Shown: positions 9,305 through 18,070, counted from the first letter of the stretch. The stretch is 64,000 bases of DNA from Saccharopolyspora thermophila (GCF_014646075.1 NZ_BMMT01000009.1:62001-126000); one strand, 5' to 3'. Notes: generated from the letters alone by a model not told the origin. Made by a program: numbers and translations.

Positions 9305-10065
9305 CCGACAACCCGGCCCTCTACGAGCAGCGGTTCCCGGACCCCGAGCACCTCGCGGCGCGCTTCGTCGACGACCTCGTGCGCCGCTTCGGCGGTGGCC
9401 GCGACCTGCTCGACGTGGGCTGCGGAACCGGGCGGGACGCGCGCCACTGGACCACGCGCGGCTACCGCGTCACCGGGCTGGACATCTCGCCGCAGATGGT
9501 CGAGCACGCCCACAAGCACTGCCCGGCGGGCAGGTTCGCGGTCGCCGACATGCGCACGTTCCGCCTGCCGCGGGAGTTCGACGTGATCACCTGCCTGGAC
9601 AGCGCCCTGCTGTACTGCCACACCAACCCGGAGCTGGACGCGTTCCTGCAGCGCTGCCACCGCCACCTGCGGCCGGGCGGCCTGCTGGTCGCCGAGATGC
9701 GCAACGGCGCGTTCTTCCTGGGCAACACCGAGCTGCTCGACGAGGTCCGCGAGCAGGAGGTGGTCTGGGACGGCGTGACGTACCGGTCCCGGACGCGGCT
9801 GTGGATCGACCACGCCAACCAGCTGCTGCGGCGGGAGCGCAGCTGGGACTGGCCCGGGCGGGACGAGCCGCTGGTGCAGCGCTCGGCGTGGCGGCTGCTG
9901 TTCCCGCAGGAGCTGCGCTGTTTCGCCGCCCGGCACGGCTTCGAGGTGCTGGCGATGTTCGACGAACCGGGGCCGCGGGCGCGGACGCCGTGGCACCCGG
10001 ACGCGGAGCTGTCCACCCGGCTCAGCGGCGACCGGCTGCACCTGGTGTTGCGGCGACCGGGCTGA
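9271..10065 (+). CDS. Class I SAM-dependent methyltransferase
   Basis: A 264-residue Rossmann methyltransferase with motif I LDVGCGTGRD near residues 47-56, an acidic loop GLDISPQM and the later LRPGGLLVAEMRNG segment. The GTG at 9271 is chosen because TGGAGG sits 6 nt upstream; this puts the start inside the MFS gene by 34 bp. It is the last gene of the first Zur-box operon. A role in N-, O- or C-methylation of the metallophore or its precursor is inferred from context; the acceptor cannot be predicted. The Zur-like box 2 follows 17 bp after its stop codon. Confidence 0.82.
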   Translation: MRPTIVSANFLTDNPALYEQRFPDPEHLAARFVDDLVRRFGGGRDLLDVGCGTGRDARHWTTRGYRVTGLDISPQMVEHAHKHCPAGRFAVADMRTFRLPREFDVITCLDSALLYCHTNPELDAFLQRCHRHLRPGGLLVAEMRNGAFFLGNTELLDEVREQEVVWDGVTYRSRTRLWIDHANQLLRRERSWDWPGRDEPLVQRSAWRLLFPQELRCFAARHGFEVLAMFDEPGPRARTPWHPDAELSTRLSGDRLHLVLRRPG

Positions 10066-10081
10066 CCCCTTGGCCGTCTTG

Positions 10082-10104
10082 TTGAAAACCAATATCATTA
10101 TCAA
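10082..10104 (+). promoter_or_regulatory. Zur-like operator 2
   Basis: An A/T-rich segment containing TGAAAACCAATATCA (10083-10097) and a following TTATCAA, 31 bp upstream of the ATG of the ABC substrate-binding protein. It matches operator 1 at 12 of the 15 core positions. This indicates that uptake genes and biosynthesis genes are separate transcription units under the same regulator. Confidence 0.68.
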
Positions 10105-10134
10105 CAAAGCTCGAAGGAACGGAGAAACCTCGGC

Positions 10135-11706
10135 ATGCCCCAGGACAACCGCCGCCACCCGCCCGCCCGCGCCGTGGACCGGCGTGGGTTCCTCGGCCTG
10201 ACCGCCGCGGCCGGAGCGGCCGCCGTGCTGTCCGGCTGCACCGGTGGTTCGGCGGGCGACGCCGCCGGGCGGCCCCGCACGGGCGGGCGGTTGCGCGCGG
10301 CCTTCTCCGGCGGGGGAGCGGCCGAGGTGCTCGACCCGCACGAGACCGACCTCTACGCCGAGATCGCCCGCGCCAAGGCGGTGTTCGACAAGCTCGCCGA
10401 CTACGGCTCGGACATGTCCCCGCAACCGCGGCTCGCCGAGCGCTGGGAGGCCGCCCCGGACCTGCGGACCTGGCGGATCACGCTGCGGCAGGCCGCCTTC
10501 CACGACGGCAGACCGGTGCGGGCCCGGGACGTGCTGTACAGCTACGCGCGCATCACGGCCCCGCGGAGCACCTTCCGCGCCAAGGCCAGCCTGTCGGTGA
10601 TCGACCTGCCGGCCAGCCGCGAGGTCGACGACCGCACCGTCGAGTTCCGGCTCACGCGGCCCTACGCGGAGTTCCCCAACGCCCTGGCCACGCTGGGCGC
10701 CTACATCGTCCCGGAGGGCACCACCACCTTCGACCGGCCGGTGGGATCGGGACCGTTCCGGTTCGTCTCCTTCACCCCGGGCCGCACCTTCCTGGCGGCC
10801 CGCAACCCCGACTACTGGGACGGCGCGCCGTACCTGGACGAGCTGGAGATCGTCGTCACCAACGACGAGGCGGCCCGGGTCAACGCACTGCTGGGCGGGC
10901 AGGTCGAGTACGCCCACGACCTCACCCCCACCAGCGCGCGCACCCACGAGCGCACCGGCCGGATACGGGTGCACCGGCTGCCGCTGAGCAACTTCCACGG
11001 CCTGGCGATGAAGACCGACCGGCCGCCGTTCGACCGGCCCGAGCTGCGCCAGGCGCTGTTCCACCTGGTCGACCGCGAGGAACTGGTCCGCTCGGTGCTG
11101 CAGGGCTCCGGCCAGGTCTGCAACGACCTCTACGGCAAAGGCTACCGCTACTACGCCGACGCGCTGCCGCAGCGCTCCCAGGACCTGGACCGGGCGCGGG
11201 CGCTGATCCGGCAGGCCGGGGCCGAGGGCATGACCATCGACCTGGACACCTCCGACGCCTCGACCGGGCTCGAGGAGGCCGCGCTGACCATCAGCGACCA
11301 GGCCCGGCAGGCGGGGCTGAAGCTGACCGTGCGGCTGGGCAACAAGGACACCTACTGGTCCGACATCAGCAGGAACGGCGTGCTCGCCGGGTACCGTTCC
11401 GGCGCGATGCCGTTGGAGTCGCACATCGCGCAGCGCCTGCTGTCCACCTCGACGACCAACAACACCAGGTGGCAGCGCCCGGAGTTCGACGCGCTGTACC
11501 ACGAGGCGCAGTCCACATCGGACGAAGCGCGCCGCGCGGAGCTGTACTTCCGGATGCAGGAGCAGCTGTACCGCGAGGGCGGCTTCCTGTGGTGGGGCGT
11601 GTCGGACTGGATCGTGGCCTCGGCGCCGACCGTGGGCGGCATCGACGACCGCGCCCCGGCCAACACCCTGGACTGGGCCCGTTTCGACAGGGTGTGGCTC
11701 GCGTGA
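10135..11706 (+). CDS. ABC transporter substrate-binding lipoprotein (SBP family 5, Nik/Opp/Dpp type)
   Basis: A 523-residue extracytoplasmic solute-binding protein of the family that includes NikA, OppA, DppA and CntA. The N-terminus has a twin-arginine-like DRRGFLG followed by a hydrophobic stretch and the lipobox VLSGC with the modified Cys at residue 35, so it is predicted to be Tat-exported and lipid-anchored. The family fold is supported by segments such as RAFPEE-like AERWEAAPD and GSGPFRFV. In Staphylococcus the related CntA binds a metal-staphylopine complex. With a Zur-like box in its promoter, I infer that it binds a zinc-loaded chelator. Its TGA overlaps the next GTG. Confidence 0.85.
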   Translation: MPQDNRRHPPARAVDRRGFLGLTAAAGAAAVLSGCTGGSAGDAAGRPRTGGRLRAAFSGGGAAEVLDPHETDLYAEIARAKAVFDKLADYGSDMSPQPRLAERWEAAPDLRTWRITLRQAAFHDGRPVRARDVLYSYARITAPRSTFRAKASLSVIDLPASREVDDRTVEFRLTRPYAEFPNALATLGAYIVPEGTTTFDRPVGSGPFRFVSFTPGRTFLAARNPDYWDGAPYLDELEIVVTNDEAARVNALLGGQVEYAHDLTPTSARTHERTGRIRVHRLPLSNFHGLAMKTDRPPFDRPELRQALFHLVDREELVRSVLQGSGQVCNDLYGKGYRYYADALPQRSQDLDRARALIRQAGAEGMTIDLDTSDASTGLEEAALTISDQARQAGLKLTVRLGNKDTYWSDISRNGVLAGYRSGAMPLESHIAQRLLSTSTTNNTRWQRPEFDALYHEAQSTSDEARRAELYFRMQEQLYREGGFLWWGVSDWIVASAPTVGGIDDRAPANTLDWARFDRVWLA

Positions 11707-12644
11707 TCCGCTACGCCACCCGTCGGGTACTGCTCGGCGTCGTGCAGGTCGGGTTGGTGATCGCGCTGGTGTTCGTCCTGACCGAGGCGCTGCCCGGTGA
11801 CGCGGCCGTGACGATCGCCGGGGACAACCCGGACCCGGCGGTCATCGCCCTGCTGCGCGCGCAGCTCGGCCTCGACCAACCGGCCTGGGTGCGGCTGGGC
11901 GAGTGGTTTTTCGGCGTGCTGCACGGTGACTTCGGCCGGTCGCTGGTGGGGTCGCGCCCGGTCGCGGAGATCATCGCCGCGGCGGCCGGCCCGACCCTGC
12001 TGCTGACCGCGCTCACCCTGGCCCTGCTGGTGCCGCTGTCGGTGCTGCTGGGCATGCTCGCCGCGCACCGCGAGGGAGGGTGCCTGGACCGCGTCATCAC
12101 CAGCAGCACGCTGGGCCTCTACTCGGCGCCGGAGTTCGCGATGGCCATCCTGGTGGTGACCGTGTTCGCCGTGCAGCTGGGGTGGTTCCCGCCCACCGCC
12201 GTCGGCAGCTCGTCCCTGCTGGCGCAGCCCGCCGTGCTGGTCCTGCCGGTGCTCGTGCTGCTGCTCCGGCCGATCTGCTCGCTGAGCAGGCTGGTGCGGG
12301 CCGGCGTGCTCGACGCCCAGCGCGCCGAGTACGTCCGGCACGTGCGCCGCCTCGGGCTCTCGCCCACCCGGGTCCGCTTCGCCCACGTGCTGCCCAACGC
12401 GGTCGCCCCGGCGGTCCAGCAGCTGGCGCGCACCTCGGACTGGCTGATCGGCGGGGTGATCGTGGTCGAGGCGATCTTCGCGATCCCCGGCATGGGCACC
12501 ACGCTCGTGGACGCCGTCGCGGCCCGCGACCTGCCGGTGATCCAGGGTCTGGCGGTGGTCTTCGCGACCACCACCGTGCTGGTCAACCTCGCCGCCGACA
12601 TCGCGGCCCGGGTGCTGGCCCCGGCCTCGGAGGTGGGCCGGTGA
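11703..12644 (+). CDS. ABC transporter permease (DppB/NikB type)
   Basis: A 313-residue inner-membrane permease with six predicted transmembrane helices. It has the long periplasmic loop after helix 1 and the EYVRHVRRLGLS coupling-helix (EAA) region near residue 205. The GTG start overlaps the substrate-binding protein's stop codon, and the stop overlaps the next permease start. It forms the translocation pore with the product of 12641-13435, for the ligand delivered by the upstream lipoprotein. Confidence 0.88.
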   Translation: MIRYATRRVLLGVVQVGLVIALVFVLTEALPGDAAVTIAGDNPDPAVIALLRAQLGLDQPAWVRLGEWFFGVLHGDFGRSLVGSRPVAEIIAAAAGPTLLLTALTLALLVPLSVLLGMLAAHREGGCLDRVITSSTLGLYSAPEFAMAILVVTVFAVQLGWFPPTAVGSSSLLAQPAVLVLPVLVLLLRPICSLSRLVRAGVLDAQRAEYVRHVRRLGLSPTRVRFAHVLPNAVAPAVQQLARTSDWLIGGVIVVEAIFAIPGMGTTLVDAVAARDLPVIQGLAVVFATTTVLVNLAADIAARVLAPASEVGR

Positions 12645-13435
12645 GCAGGTACGCCGTCCCCGCGGCGCTGGTGGCGGTTCCGCTGCTGCTGGCGCTGTTC
12701 GGGCCGCTGTTCGCCGCCGCCGACCCGGCCAGGGACGTGGCGTTCCAGCTCGGCGGCGGGCACTGGTTCGGCACCGATTTCGTCGGCCGGGACGTGTGGA
12801 ACGAGGTGCTGCTCGGCGGGCGGTCCCTCGTCGTGGCCGCCGCGACGGCCACGGCGTGCACCTACGTGCTGGCCGTTCCGCTCGGGCTGGTGGCCGGCAT
12901 GACCCGCAACCGGTTCCTCGACGAGGTGCTGATGCGACCGCTGGACCTGCTGCTGGCGATCCCGTCGATGCTGGTGCTGTTGCTGCTGGCGCCGATCGCG
13001 CCGGACTCCACCGGGGTGCTGGTCGCGATCGTGACGCTGATCAACGTGCCCGACGTGGTGCGCATCAGCCGGGCGTCCGCGCTGTCGCTGGGCAGCCGCC
13101 CGGCCGTGGAGGCGATGCGGTTGCAGGGCGAGTCGCGACTGCGCATCGGCGTGGGCTACGTGGCGCGGGCGATGCGCCGCACCCTGGCCGCCGACCTGGG
13201 TATCCGGTTCACCGGCGCGATCTACCTGGTCGCCTCGGCGAGCTTCCTGGGCGTCGGGATCTCCCCGCAGGCCAGCGACTGGGCGGCCATGGTCGACCGC
13301 AACCGCGCGGGCCTGTTCATCCAGCCGTGGGCGGTGGTGCTGCCCGCGGTCCTGATCGTGCTGCTGTCGGTCGGCGTGAACCTCGCGTTCGACCGCTGGT
13401 TGCGCGACCGATCCACCCTGGAGGCCCTCCGGTGA
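12641..13435 (+). CDS. ABC transporter permease (DppC/NikC type)
   Basis: A 264-residue second permease of the importer. The segment WFGTDFVGRDVWNEVLLGG is the characteristic start of DppC/NikC proteins, followed by five to six membrane segments and a coupling region VEAMRLQGESRLRIG near residue 150. It is slightly shorter than usual for the family because the cytoplasmic N-terminus is reduced. GTG start overlapping the upstream TGA; its TGA overlaps the ATPase start. It completes the membrane pore of the putative zincophore importer. Confidence 0.87.
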   Translation: MSRYAVPAALVAVPLLLALFGPLFAAADPARDVAFQLGGGHWFGTDFVGRDVWNEVLLGGRSLVVAAATATACTYVLAVPLGLVAGMTRNRFLDEVLMRPLDLLLAIPSMLVLLLLAPIAPDSTGVLVAIVTLINVPDVVRISRASALSLGSRPAVEAMRLQGESRLRIGVGYVARAMRRTLAADLGIRFTGAIYLVASASFLGVGISPQASDWAAMVDRNRAGLFIQPWAVVLPAVLIVLLSVGVNLAFDRWLRDRSTLEALR

Positions 13436-14982
13436 CCGTCGTCGACGTCCGCGACCTCAGCATCGCGGTGGGCGAGCGCGACATCGTGCGCTCGGTGTCG
13501 TTCACCCTGGCGGCCGGAGAGGTGACCGCGCTGGTCGGGGAGTCCGGCAGCGGCAAGACCACGACCGCCCTGGCCCTGCTCGGCGAACATCCCGCCGGGG
13601 CCCGCGTCAGCGGCCGGGTCGAGGTCGCCGGTGCTCCGGTGCCGCCCGCACCGGGCACCGTCGGCTACCTCCCGCAACACCCCTCCGCGGCCCTCAACCC
13701 GGTCCGCCGGATAGGCCCGGTGCTACACGAGATCGCCCACGCGCACGTCCGCGCGACGACGCGGCGGGAACGCCGGGAACGGACGCGGGCGCGGGTCCGG
13801 GAAGCGATGCGGCAGGCGCGACTGCCCGACGCCGAACGGCTGCTGCGCCGTTACCCGCACCAGCTCTCCGGTGGCCAGCAGCAGCGCATGGTGCTGGCGC
13901 ACGAACTGGCGGGCCGCCCGCGGGTGCTGATCGCCGACGAACCGACCACCGGCCAGGACGGGGTGACCCGCGGGCAGCTGGTCGCCGAACTGCGGGCGGT
14001 GGCGCAACGGGGTGTCGCGGTCCTGCTGCTCACCCACGACCTCGACCTGGTGCGGGCGCTGGCGAACCAGGTGCTGGTGATGCACAGCGGAGAGGTGCTG
14101 GAGTCCGGGACGTGCTCGGAGGTCCTGGGCGCACCGCGGCACTCCTACACCCGGCGCCTGGTCGAAGCCCAACCCGATCTCGTCGTGGCCGACCGCGCCG
14201 CCGACTCCCCGGGACGGCCGCTGATGTCGGTGCGCGGGCTCACCGCTCGTCACGGGCGGACGACGACGCTGCACGACATCAGCCTGGACATCCACCCCGG
14301 GGACCGCCTGGCGGTGCTCGGCCGGTCCGGCAGCGGCAAGACGACCCTGGCCCGCTGCCTCGCCGGGCTGCATCCGCACGGCGGGGAGATCCGGCTTGGT
14401 GACCAGGCCCTGGCACCCGGGCTGCGCCGCCGCTCCCGCGACCAGCTCGCGCGGGTGCAGTACGTGTTCCAGGACGCCAGGGCGTCGTTCAACGAGTTCG
14501 CACCGGTGCTCGACCAGGTCGCCCGCACCGCCGAAAGGCTCCGCGGCGCAAGCGCTTCCGAGGCGCGCGTCCGTGCCGCTGACGCGCTCGCCCGCCTCGG
14601 CGTCGCCGAGTCCAGCGCGGCCCGGCGGCCCCGCTCGCTGTCCGGTGGCGAACTGCAGCGGGCGGCCCTGGTGCGCGCGGTGCTGGCCGAACCGGACGTG
14701 CTGATCTGTGACGAGATCACCTCGGGGCTGGACGCGGTGACCCAGGCGGAGCTGCTGGACGTGCTGGCGAAGGTCCAGCAGGACACCGGCTGCGCCCTGG
14801 TGGTGATCACCCACGACCTCGGCGTGGTGGCCGAACTGGCCGACCGGGTGCTGGTACTGCACGCGGGCCGGGCCGTGGAGCAGGGGCCGACGGCCCGGCT
14901 GCTGGCCGACCCGCAACATGCGGTGACCGCGCAGCTCGTGGCGGCGGCGAAGGACCCCGCCGCGGCACGAACAGACCCGTGA
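13432..14982 (+). CDS. ABC transporter ATPase with two fused nucleotide-binding domains (Dpp/Nik D+F type)
   Basis: A 516-residue protein with two complete ABC ATPase domains in tandem. The first has Walker A GESGSGKTT (about 36-44), signature LSGGQQQR and Walker B VLIADEPTT. The second, from about residue 262, has Walker A GRSGSGKTT, signature LSGGELQR and VLICDEITSGLD. In most Opp/Nik systems these are two genes; the fusion supplies both motors of one importer. It is the final gene of the uptake operon and starts by GTGA overlap. Immediately downstream is a gap of about 110 bp before the convergent regulator gene. Confidence 0.88.
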   Translation: MTVVDVRDLSIAVGERDIVRSVSFTLAAGEVTALVGESGSGKTTTALALLGEHPAGARVSGRVEVAGAPVPPAPGTVGYLPQHPSAALNPVRRIGPVLHEIAHAHVRATTRRERRERTRARVREAMRQARLPDAERLLRRYPHQLSGGQQQRMVLAHELAGRPRVLIADEPTTGQDGVTRGQLVAELRAVAQRGVAVLLLTHDLDLVRALANQVLVMHSGEVLESGTCSEVLGAPRHSYTRRLVEAQPDLVVADRAADSPGRPLMSVRGLTARHGRTTTLHDISLDIHPGDRLAVLGRSGSGKTTLARCLAGLHPHGGEIRLGDQALAPGLRRRSRDQLARVQYVFQDARASFNEFAPVLDQVARTAERLRGASASEARVRAADALARLGVAESSAARRPRSLSGGELQRAALVRAVLAEPDVLICDEITSGLDAVTQAELLDVLAKVQQDTGCALVVITHDLGVVAELADRVLVLHAGRAVEQGPTARLLADPQHAVTAQLVAAAKDPAAARTDP

Positions 14983-15096
14983 GCGACGCCTGGACCGCGG
15001 GTTGGCGTCAGTAACCGACGCAGGCGCAGGCTCGGCCCCAAAGCGCGGGTCCCGCCGCGGGTTCCGCTCCGAGTCGGCACGCAGAACGGCCCTCCC

Positions 15097-15627
15097 TCAG
15101 ACGTACGGATCGGGTTCGATGTGGACCTGGTCGGCGCCGTCGAGCCGGTACCCGACACCGCGGACCGTGGTGATCAGGTTCAGATCGGGCCCGAGCTTGC
15201 TGCGGATGCGGCGCACGTGCACGTCGACCGTGCGGGTGCTCGGCGTGCTGTCGAGGTGCCAGACAGCGTTGAGCAGCGCGCCGCGCCGGTGCACCCGGCC
15301 CGGGTTCTGGCACAGGAACAGCAGCAGGTCGAACTCCAGCCGGGTCAGCTCCACGCGGCTGCCGTCGGCGCGCAGCACGTGCCGGGGCGCCACCAGGATC
15401 CGCAGCTTCGGTTCGGCCGGCGGCGACGGTACCGCCGCCAGCCGGGGGACCGTCTGAACCTCCACATCGGACTGCCGCGGAATCCGCGCCAGCGTGCGGA
15501 TCTGCTGCGCGAACTCCCGTTCCAGCTCGGCGAGGTCGCGCTGGGGCACGACGAACCGCGCGGTCACCTCGATCAGCGCGGTGCCGTCGGCCAGGTACGG
15601 CTCCTGGAATGCGGCTTCCAGCGTCAT
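15097..15627 (-). CDS. Winged-helix transcriptional regulator (OmpR/PhoB-type DNA-binding domain, no receiver)
   Basis: A 176-residue protein. The C-terminal 95 residues are an OmpR/PhoB winged helix: LTRLEFDLLLFLCQNPGRV, then the recognition helix region RTVDVHVRRIRSKL and the wing LITTVRGVGYRL. The N-terminal 75 residues are not a receiver domain; no phospho-acceptor Asp pattern is visible. Small stand-alone proteins of this type occur widely in actinomycetes. It lies 157 bp downstream of a short leader-peptide ORF (15785-15865) on the same strand. It converges with the metallophore uptake operon, so any role in that regulon is speculation. Confidence 0.8.
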   Translation of the reverse strand: MTLEAAFQEPYLADGTALIEVTARFVVPQRDLAELEREFAQQIRTLARIPRQSDVEVQTVPRLAAVPSPPAEPKLRILVAPRHVLRADGSRVELTRLEFDLLLFLCQNPGRVHRRGALLNAVWHLDSTPSTRTVDVHVRRIRSKLGPDLNLITTVRGVGYRLDGADQVHIEPDPYV

Positions 15628-15784
15628 GGCGGGAATCTCCGTCTCGTCTCGCGATACCGGTGCGCGACAACGCGGGGCACCGGCAGATGATCGGCGTTAC
15701 GGCCCGGGGCGGCGCCACCGGGCGCAGGAGGAGCCACCGGCGGCGGGGACCAGGACGAGGCAGGAGCGCGCCGGGGCGGGGAGG

Positions 15785-15865
15785 TCAACGGCGCGAACAG
15801 GCTGCGGAAGCGACCCACAGCAGGTCGATGTGCGCGCGCTGCACGAGCAGCGGTCCCAGCATCAT
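15785..15865 (-). CDS. Putative actinomycete leader peptide (RxHIDLLxVASAxC type), 26 aa
   Basis: A 26-codon ORF beginning ATG-ATG and ending TGA. It encodes the segment QRAHIDLLWVASAAC followed by SRR. This matches the short 'putative leader peptide' family found in actinomycete genomes upstream of sulfur, thiol and transport genes, whose hallmark is R-x-H-(I/V)-D-L-L-x-V-x-S-A-x-C near the C-terminus. No strong Shine-Dalgarno sequence is visible. The next gene on the same strand is the winged-helix regulator at 15627, so the peptide could act as a Cys-responsive attenuator for that gene. The rest of the 15628-15950 gap holds nothing else recognisable. Confidence 0.6.
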   Translation of the reverse strand: MMLGPLLVQRAHIDLLWVASAACSRR

Positions 15866-15950
15866 GGGGCCGATCGAAGCAGTCCCGGTGAATCCCGTCA
15901 AAAGCGTTCACCAGGTGGGAAATCTTGTCGGCGGCGGTGCGCGGCGCCGG

Positions 15951-16442
15951 TCAGCTTCGGCGCAGGCGGCGCCACCAGCGGAGTTTCTTCGGCGCAGCCG
16001 CCGCGGGACCGGGTTCCGCTCGGGACGGGGCGGTGGGCCGCGTGCGCTCCGCGCGCCACTGCGCCACCACGTCGTCGGCGTCGACCACCCCGATCACCAC
16101 CCTCGGCCCCGTGGGGGCGCGCAGGTGCTCGACGATGCGGCGGTTGAGGTCGGCGACCACGTCGCGGACCGCCTGCTCGGTGTGGAGGTCGCGCACGGTG
16201 TCCGGCAGCCGTTCGACCTCCTTGCGCAGCCGCAGTGGGGTCGGCAGCAGCGCCTCCCCGGACAGCCCCTCGCGGCGGAGGTAGTCCTTGAGCCACCACT
16301 GCTCCTCGACCGGCTGGCCGGCGCCGGGCAGCGGCTTGCCCGCGCCGGGAAGATTGTCGAACTCGCCGCGCTCCTGCGCTTCCCGGATCTGCCGATCGAC
16401 CCAGGACTCGAACGTCACACCGGGTGGTTTGCGCTCGGCCAT
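15951..16442 (-). CDS. DUF1992 (DnaJ-homologue subfamily C member 28-like) protein
   Basis: A 163-residue protein with the DUF1992 signature at its N-terminus: a short helical opening then RQIREAQERGEFDNLPGAGKPL and WWLKDYLRREG. The C-terminal half is variable and ends in a basic RRWWRRLRRS-like tail. The family is named after a J-protein relative but lacks the HPD J-domain here. Molecular role is unknown. The ATG at 16442 is the natural start. About 90 bp separate it from the DinB gene upstream. Confidence 0.8.
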   Translation of the reverse strand: MAERKPPGVTFESWVDRQIREAQERGEFDNLPGAGKPLPGAGQPVEEQWWLKDYLRREGLSGEALLPTPLRLRKEVERLPDTVRDLHTEQAVRDVVADLNRRIVEHLRAPTGPRVVIGVVDADDVVAQWRAERTRPTAPSRAEPGPAAAAPKKLRWWRRLRRS

Positions 16443-16532
16443 GCCGCGAATGTCCTCCCGTCCGGGCCCCTCGGCGCAGGTCGGTCCAGGTGCGTGGGGC
16501 TCGCCGCAGCCCGCCCCGCCGCCACCATTGTG

Positions 16533-17057
16533 TCAGGCGGCGCGTTCGACGATGCCGCGGACGAAGGCCGCCTGCCCCGCGTGCTGGAGGTCGTCGGAGA
16601 TCACGCTGACCAGGCGCACGCCCAGCGACACCGGCGGGTCCCACGCGGTGTCCACGATTCGCGGCAGGTCGTCGTCGGTCAGACCGCGCACGTAGTCGAC
16701 GGTCCGTTCGTACACCGCGTCGTGGTAGCCGGTCAGCAGGTTGCCGTCGACGCGGACCTCGGCGACCTCGTCGGGGCCGTGCCCGAAACCGGTGTCCTCG
16801 TATGGCAGCGGCAGCCCGAACCGGCCGCACCAGTCCTGCTCGGTCCAGATCTGCTCGGTCCCGGCGACATCGGCCACGTGGTCGTCCTGCACCCGGGTCA
16901 GGTGCCACACCAACCACGCGATCGAGTTGGCCTCAGAGTCGAGCCGGAAGGCGAGCTGGTCGACATCCAGCCCGCGGACCGCCCCGTGCACCACCTCACG
17001 GATCCGGCCGAACGCGTCGGCGAGCACCTCCGCGCTGGACGTGGGGGCGCTGGACAT
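16533..17057 (-). CDS. DinB/DUF664 family protein (mycothiol-transferase-like fold)
   Basis: A 174-residue four-helix-bundle protein of the DinB/YfiT superfamily. Putative metal-binding histidines are in VWHLTRVQDDH (about residues 50-60) and DDLQHAGQ near residue 155, the usual H...H...H layout. In actinobacteria many relatives transfer mycothiol or act as metal-dependent hydrolases; the substrate is not predictable. The ATG at 17057 is chosen because GGAGG lies 6 nt upstream, in preference to an ATG at 17096. Confidence 0.78.
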   Translation of the reverse strand: MSSAPTSSAEVLADAFGRIREVVHGAVRGLDVDQLAFRLDSEANSIAWLVWHLTRVQDDHVADVAGTEQIWTEQDWCGRFGLPLPYEDTGFGHGPDEVAEVRVDGNLLTGYHDAVYERTVDYVRGLTDDDLPRIVDTAWDPPVSLGVRLVSVISDDLQHAGQAAFVRGIVERAA

Positions 17058-17144
17058 GGGACACCTCCGTAAGGTCGCGAACCGGTACCGCGCCACGGTA
17101 CGGCCGCGGCGCGCGGCCGGCAGTCAGGCGGCGTCAGCGGCCGC

Positions 17145-17999
17145 TCAGGAAGCACCCTGGTCGACCAGCACGCCCAGCCCGGCGACCGCACGGCTCTCCC
17201 GCGCCTTCTCCTCGGACACCGGCCGTTCCGGGCGCCACGCCGAGGTGAACACCAGGCCCGGCTCGACCATCCGGTAACCGGTGAACAGCCGCCGCACCTG
17301 CTCGGGGTCGCGCAGGTGCAGCGGGTGGGTGCTCGACTGGTAGAGCTCGATGGCCTGCGTCACCTCACCGGGCCAGTACTCGGGGGTCAGGCTGTGCGAC
17401 AGCGCCAGGTAGCTGCCCGGGGCGCAGGCCGCGCGGTAGGCGCCGATGATGCTGACCGGGTCGTCGGAGTCCGGGATGAACGGGAACACCGAAATCATCA
17501 GCACCGCGACCGGGCGGGTGAGGTCCAGCAGCCGGCGGGTGTCGGCGTGACCCAGCACCAGGTCGGGGTGGCGCAGGTCGGCGTGGATGATGGTGGCCCG
17601 GTCGTTGCCGGCCAGCATCCGCTGGGACTGGGCGACCGCGACCGGTTCGTGGTCGACGTAGACGACCCGTGCCCGCGGGTTGAGGCCCTGGGCGATCTCG
17701 TGCACGTTGCCGACGGTCGGGATTCCCGAACCGAGGTCGAGGAACTGGTCAATGCCCGCCTCGGTGACCAGGTACCGCACCACGCGCTGCAGGAACGCGC
17801 GGTTCTCCAGCGCGAAGGTGCGGGTTTCCGGCAGCACGGCCAGCACCCGCTCCGCGGCGTCGCGGTCCACCGCGAAGTTGTGCGCCCCGCCCAGGTAGTA
17901 GTCGTACATGCGGGCGGGGTTGGCCCTGGTGCGGTCGACCCCGGCCAGGCTCGCGAACGACCCCGCCTGCTCAGGATCCTGCCCCGGATGGCGCTGCAT
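17145..17999 (-). CDS. SAM-dependent methyltransferase, DUF574 family
   Basis: A 284-residue protein of the actinomycete DUF574 methyltransferase family. The N-terminal hallmark RANPARMYDYYLGGAHNF is present, followed by the SAM-binding DLGSGIPTVGNVHE segment near residue 93. The start is the ATG at 17999, preceded by GGGAGG at 5 nt spacing. This family is strongly expanded in Streptomyces and relatives, where most members have no assigned substrate. A second member begins at 63742. Confidence 0.85.
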   Translation of the reverse strand: MQRHPGQDPEQAGSFASLAGVDRTRANPARMYDYYLGGAHNFAVDRDAAERVLAVLPETRTFALENRAFLQRVVRYLVTEAGIDQFLDLGSGIPTVGNVHEIAQGLNPRARVVYVDHEPVAVAQSQRMLAGNDRATIIHADLRHPDLVLGHADTRRLLDLTRPVAVLMISVFPFIPDSDDPVSIIGAYRAACAPGSYLALSHSLTPEYWPGEVTQAIELYQSSTHPLHLRDPEQVRRLFTGYRMVEPGLVFTSAWRPERPVSEEKARESRAVAGLGVLVDQGAS

Positions 18000-18070
18000 G
18001 GCGTCCTCCCGTATGCCGTCGGTGATCACCTGCAGGCTGCCCGCTGCGGGGCCGCGGTGACAACCAGGGA

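Noticed and set aside
9085-11502. Minus-strand open frame of about 800 codons
   Set aside because: Antisense to MFS, methyltransferase and ABC substrate-binding genes, which have recognisable families and ribosome sites.
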